This document shows, piece by piece, positions 63,893 to 64,000 of a DNA stretch of 64,000 bases. How positions within the stretch are numbered: the stretch's first letter is position 1; each line of letters starts with the position of its first letter. The notes beneath the pieces were generated by a model, which was given only the letters and a program-made list of their open reading frames with translations, was not told where the DNA came from and made no database searches. Position numbers and translations under genes: made by a program. Origin of the DNA: Thecamonas trahens ATCC 50062 (taxonomy: Eukaryota; Apusozoa; Apusomonadida; Apusomonadidae); assembly GCF_000142905.1 (NCBI RefSeq), contig NW_013657671.1:386498-450497 (forward strand), written 5' to 3'.

Positions 63893-64000
63893 CCTCTCGT
63901 AACCGGCCCCTTCCCTCTGTCTACCTCTGCCCAGCTCTGTCTTTCTTTCCATTGGTTTTTCTTCCGTTCCCCCCGCGACTTTCCACCTCCTCCCACCAAC

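Overview
This is a eukaryotic nuclear contig: GC-rich and very compact, with genes on both strands, introns of about 90-500 nt (usually one per gene, close to the 5' end, donor GTACG/GTATG) and many simple-sequence tracts. The gene set combines a BBSome subunit (so a ciliated cell), WASH-complex SWIP, a four-CH-domain fimbrin, a cAMP-receptor-like seven-helix receptor, a phosphotransfer (HPt) protein, MIC10, COMMD and TMEM94 relatives, and a hAT transposon. This fits a free-living heterotrophic flagellate outside animals, fungi and plants. An apusomonad such as Thecamonas is my best guess, by inference only. Two runs of N (1-122 and 42200-42299) are assembly gaps.

Layout. 1-8.9 kb: 3' part of a WW-HECT ubiquitin ligase, an unknown YYGT-repeat protein, a piggyBac-like relic, adenylate kinase (-), BBS1 (+), MIC10 (+). 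8.9-16.1 kb: a PHD/F-box/LRR protein (-), a small secreted Cys-rich protein, a mahogunin-type RING ligase and a PX protein (+). 16.3-19.0 kb: a complete hAT transposon with terminal inverted repeats and an exact 8-bp target duplication. 19.7-24.5 kb: WASHC4/SWIP and a xanthine phosphoribosyltransferase-like enzyme, both (-). 25-41.6 kb, all (+): a RhoGEF with IQ, DH, two PH, ARM-like and SH3 regions; a 3167-residue protein with TPR-like, C2, IQ and seven degenerate nucleotide-cyclase-like domains; a COMMD protein; and an aminohydrolase-fold protein without metal ligands. 41.8-45.5 kb: fimbrin and a cAR-like receptor (+). 45.5-51.6 kb: a TMEM94-like P-type-ATPase relative and an RPEL/Dpy-30-like protein (-). 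52-52.7 kb: a 37-bp minisatellite. 53.2-63 kb: an HPt pair protein (+), a C2-RapGAP-CNH protein (-) and a sushi/filamin/Cys-rich multi-pass membrane protein (-). 63.7 kb: first exon of another gene.

Seven genes are broken by single-base frame shifts, nine in all. Every one is repaired by adding one base to a homopolymer, and each repaired gene then has a length divisible by three and keeps its family domains. I read these as homopolymer undercalls in the assembly, not as pseudogenes.

Functionally the window is rich in actin and small-GTPase control (RhoGEF, RapGAP, SWIP, fimbrin, possible RPEL actin binding), ubiquitin ligases (HECT, RING, F-box) and signalling. The most unusual objects are the seven-cyclase-domain protein, the metal-less aminohydrolase, the HPt/pseudo-HPt protein and the intact hAT element.
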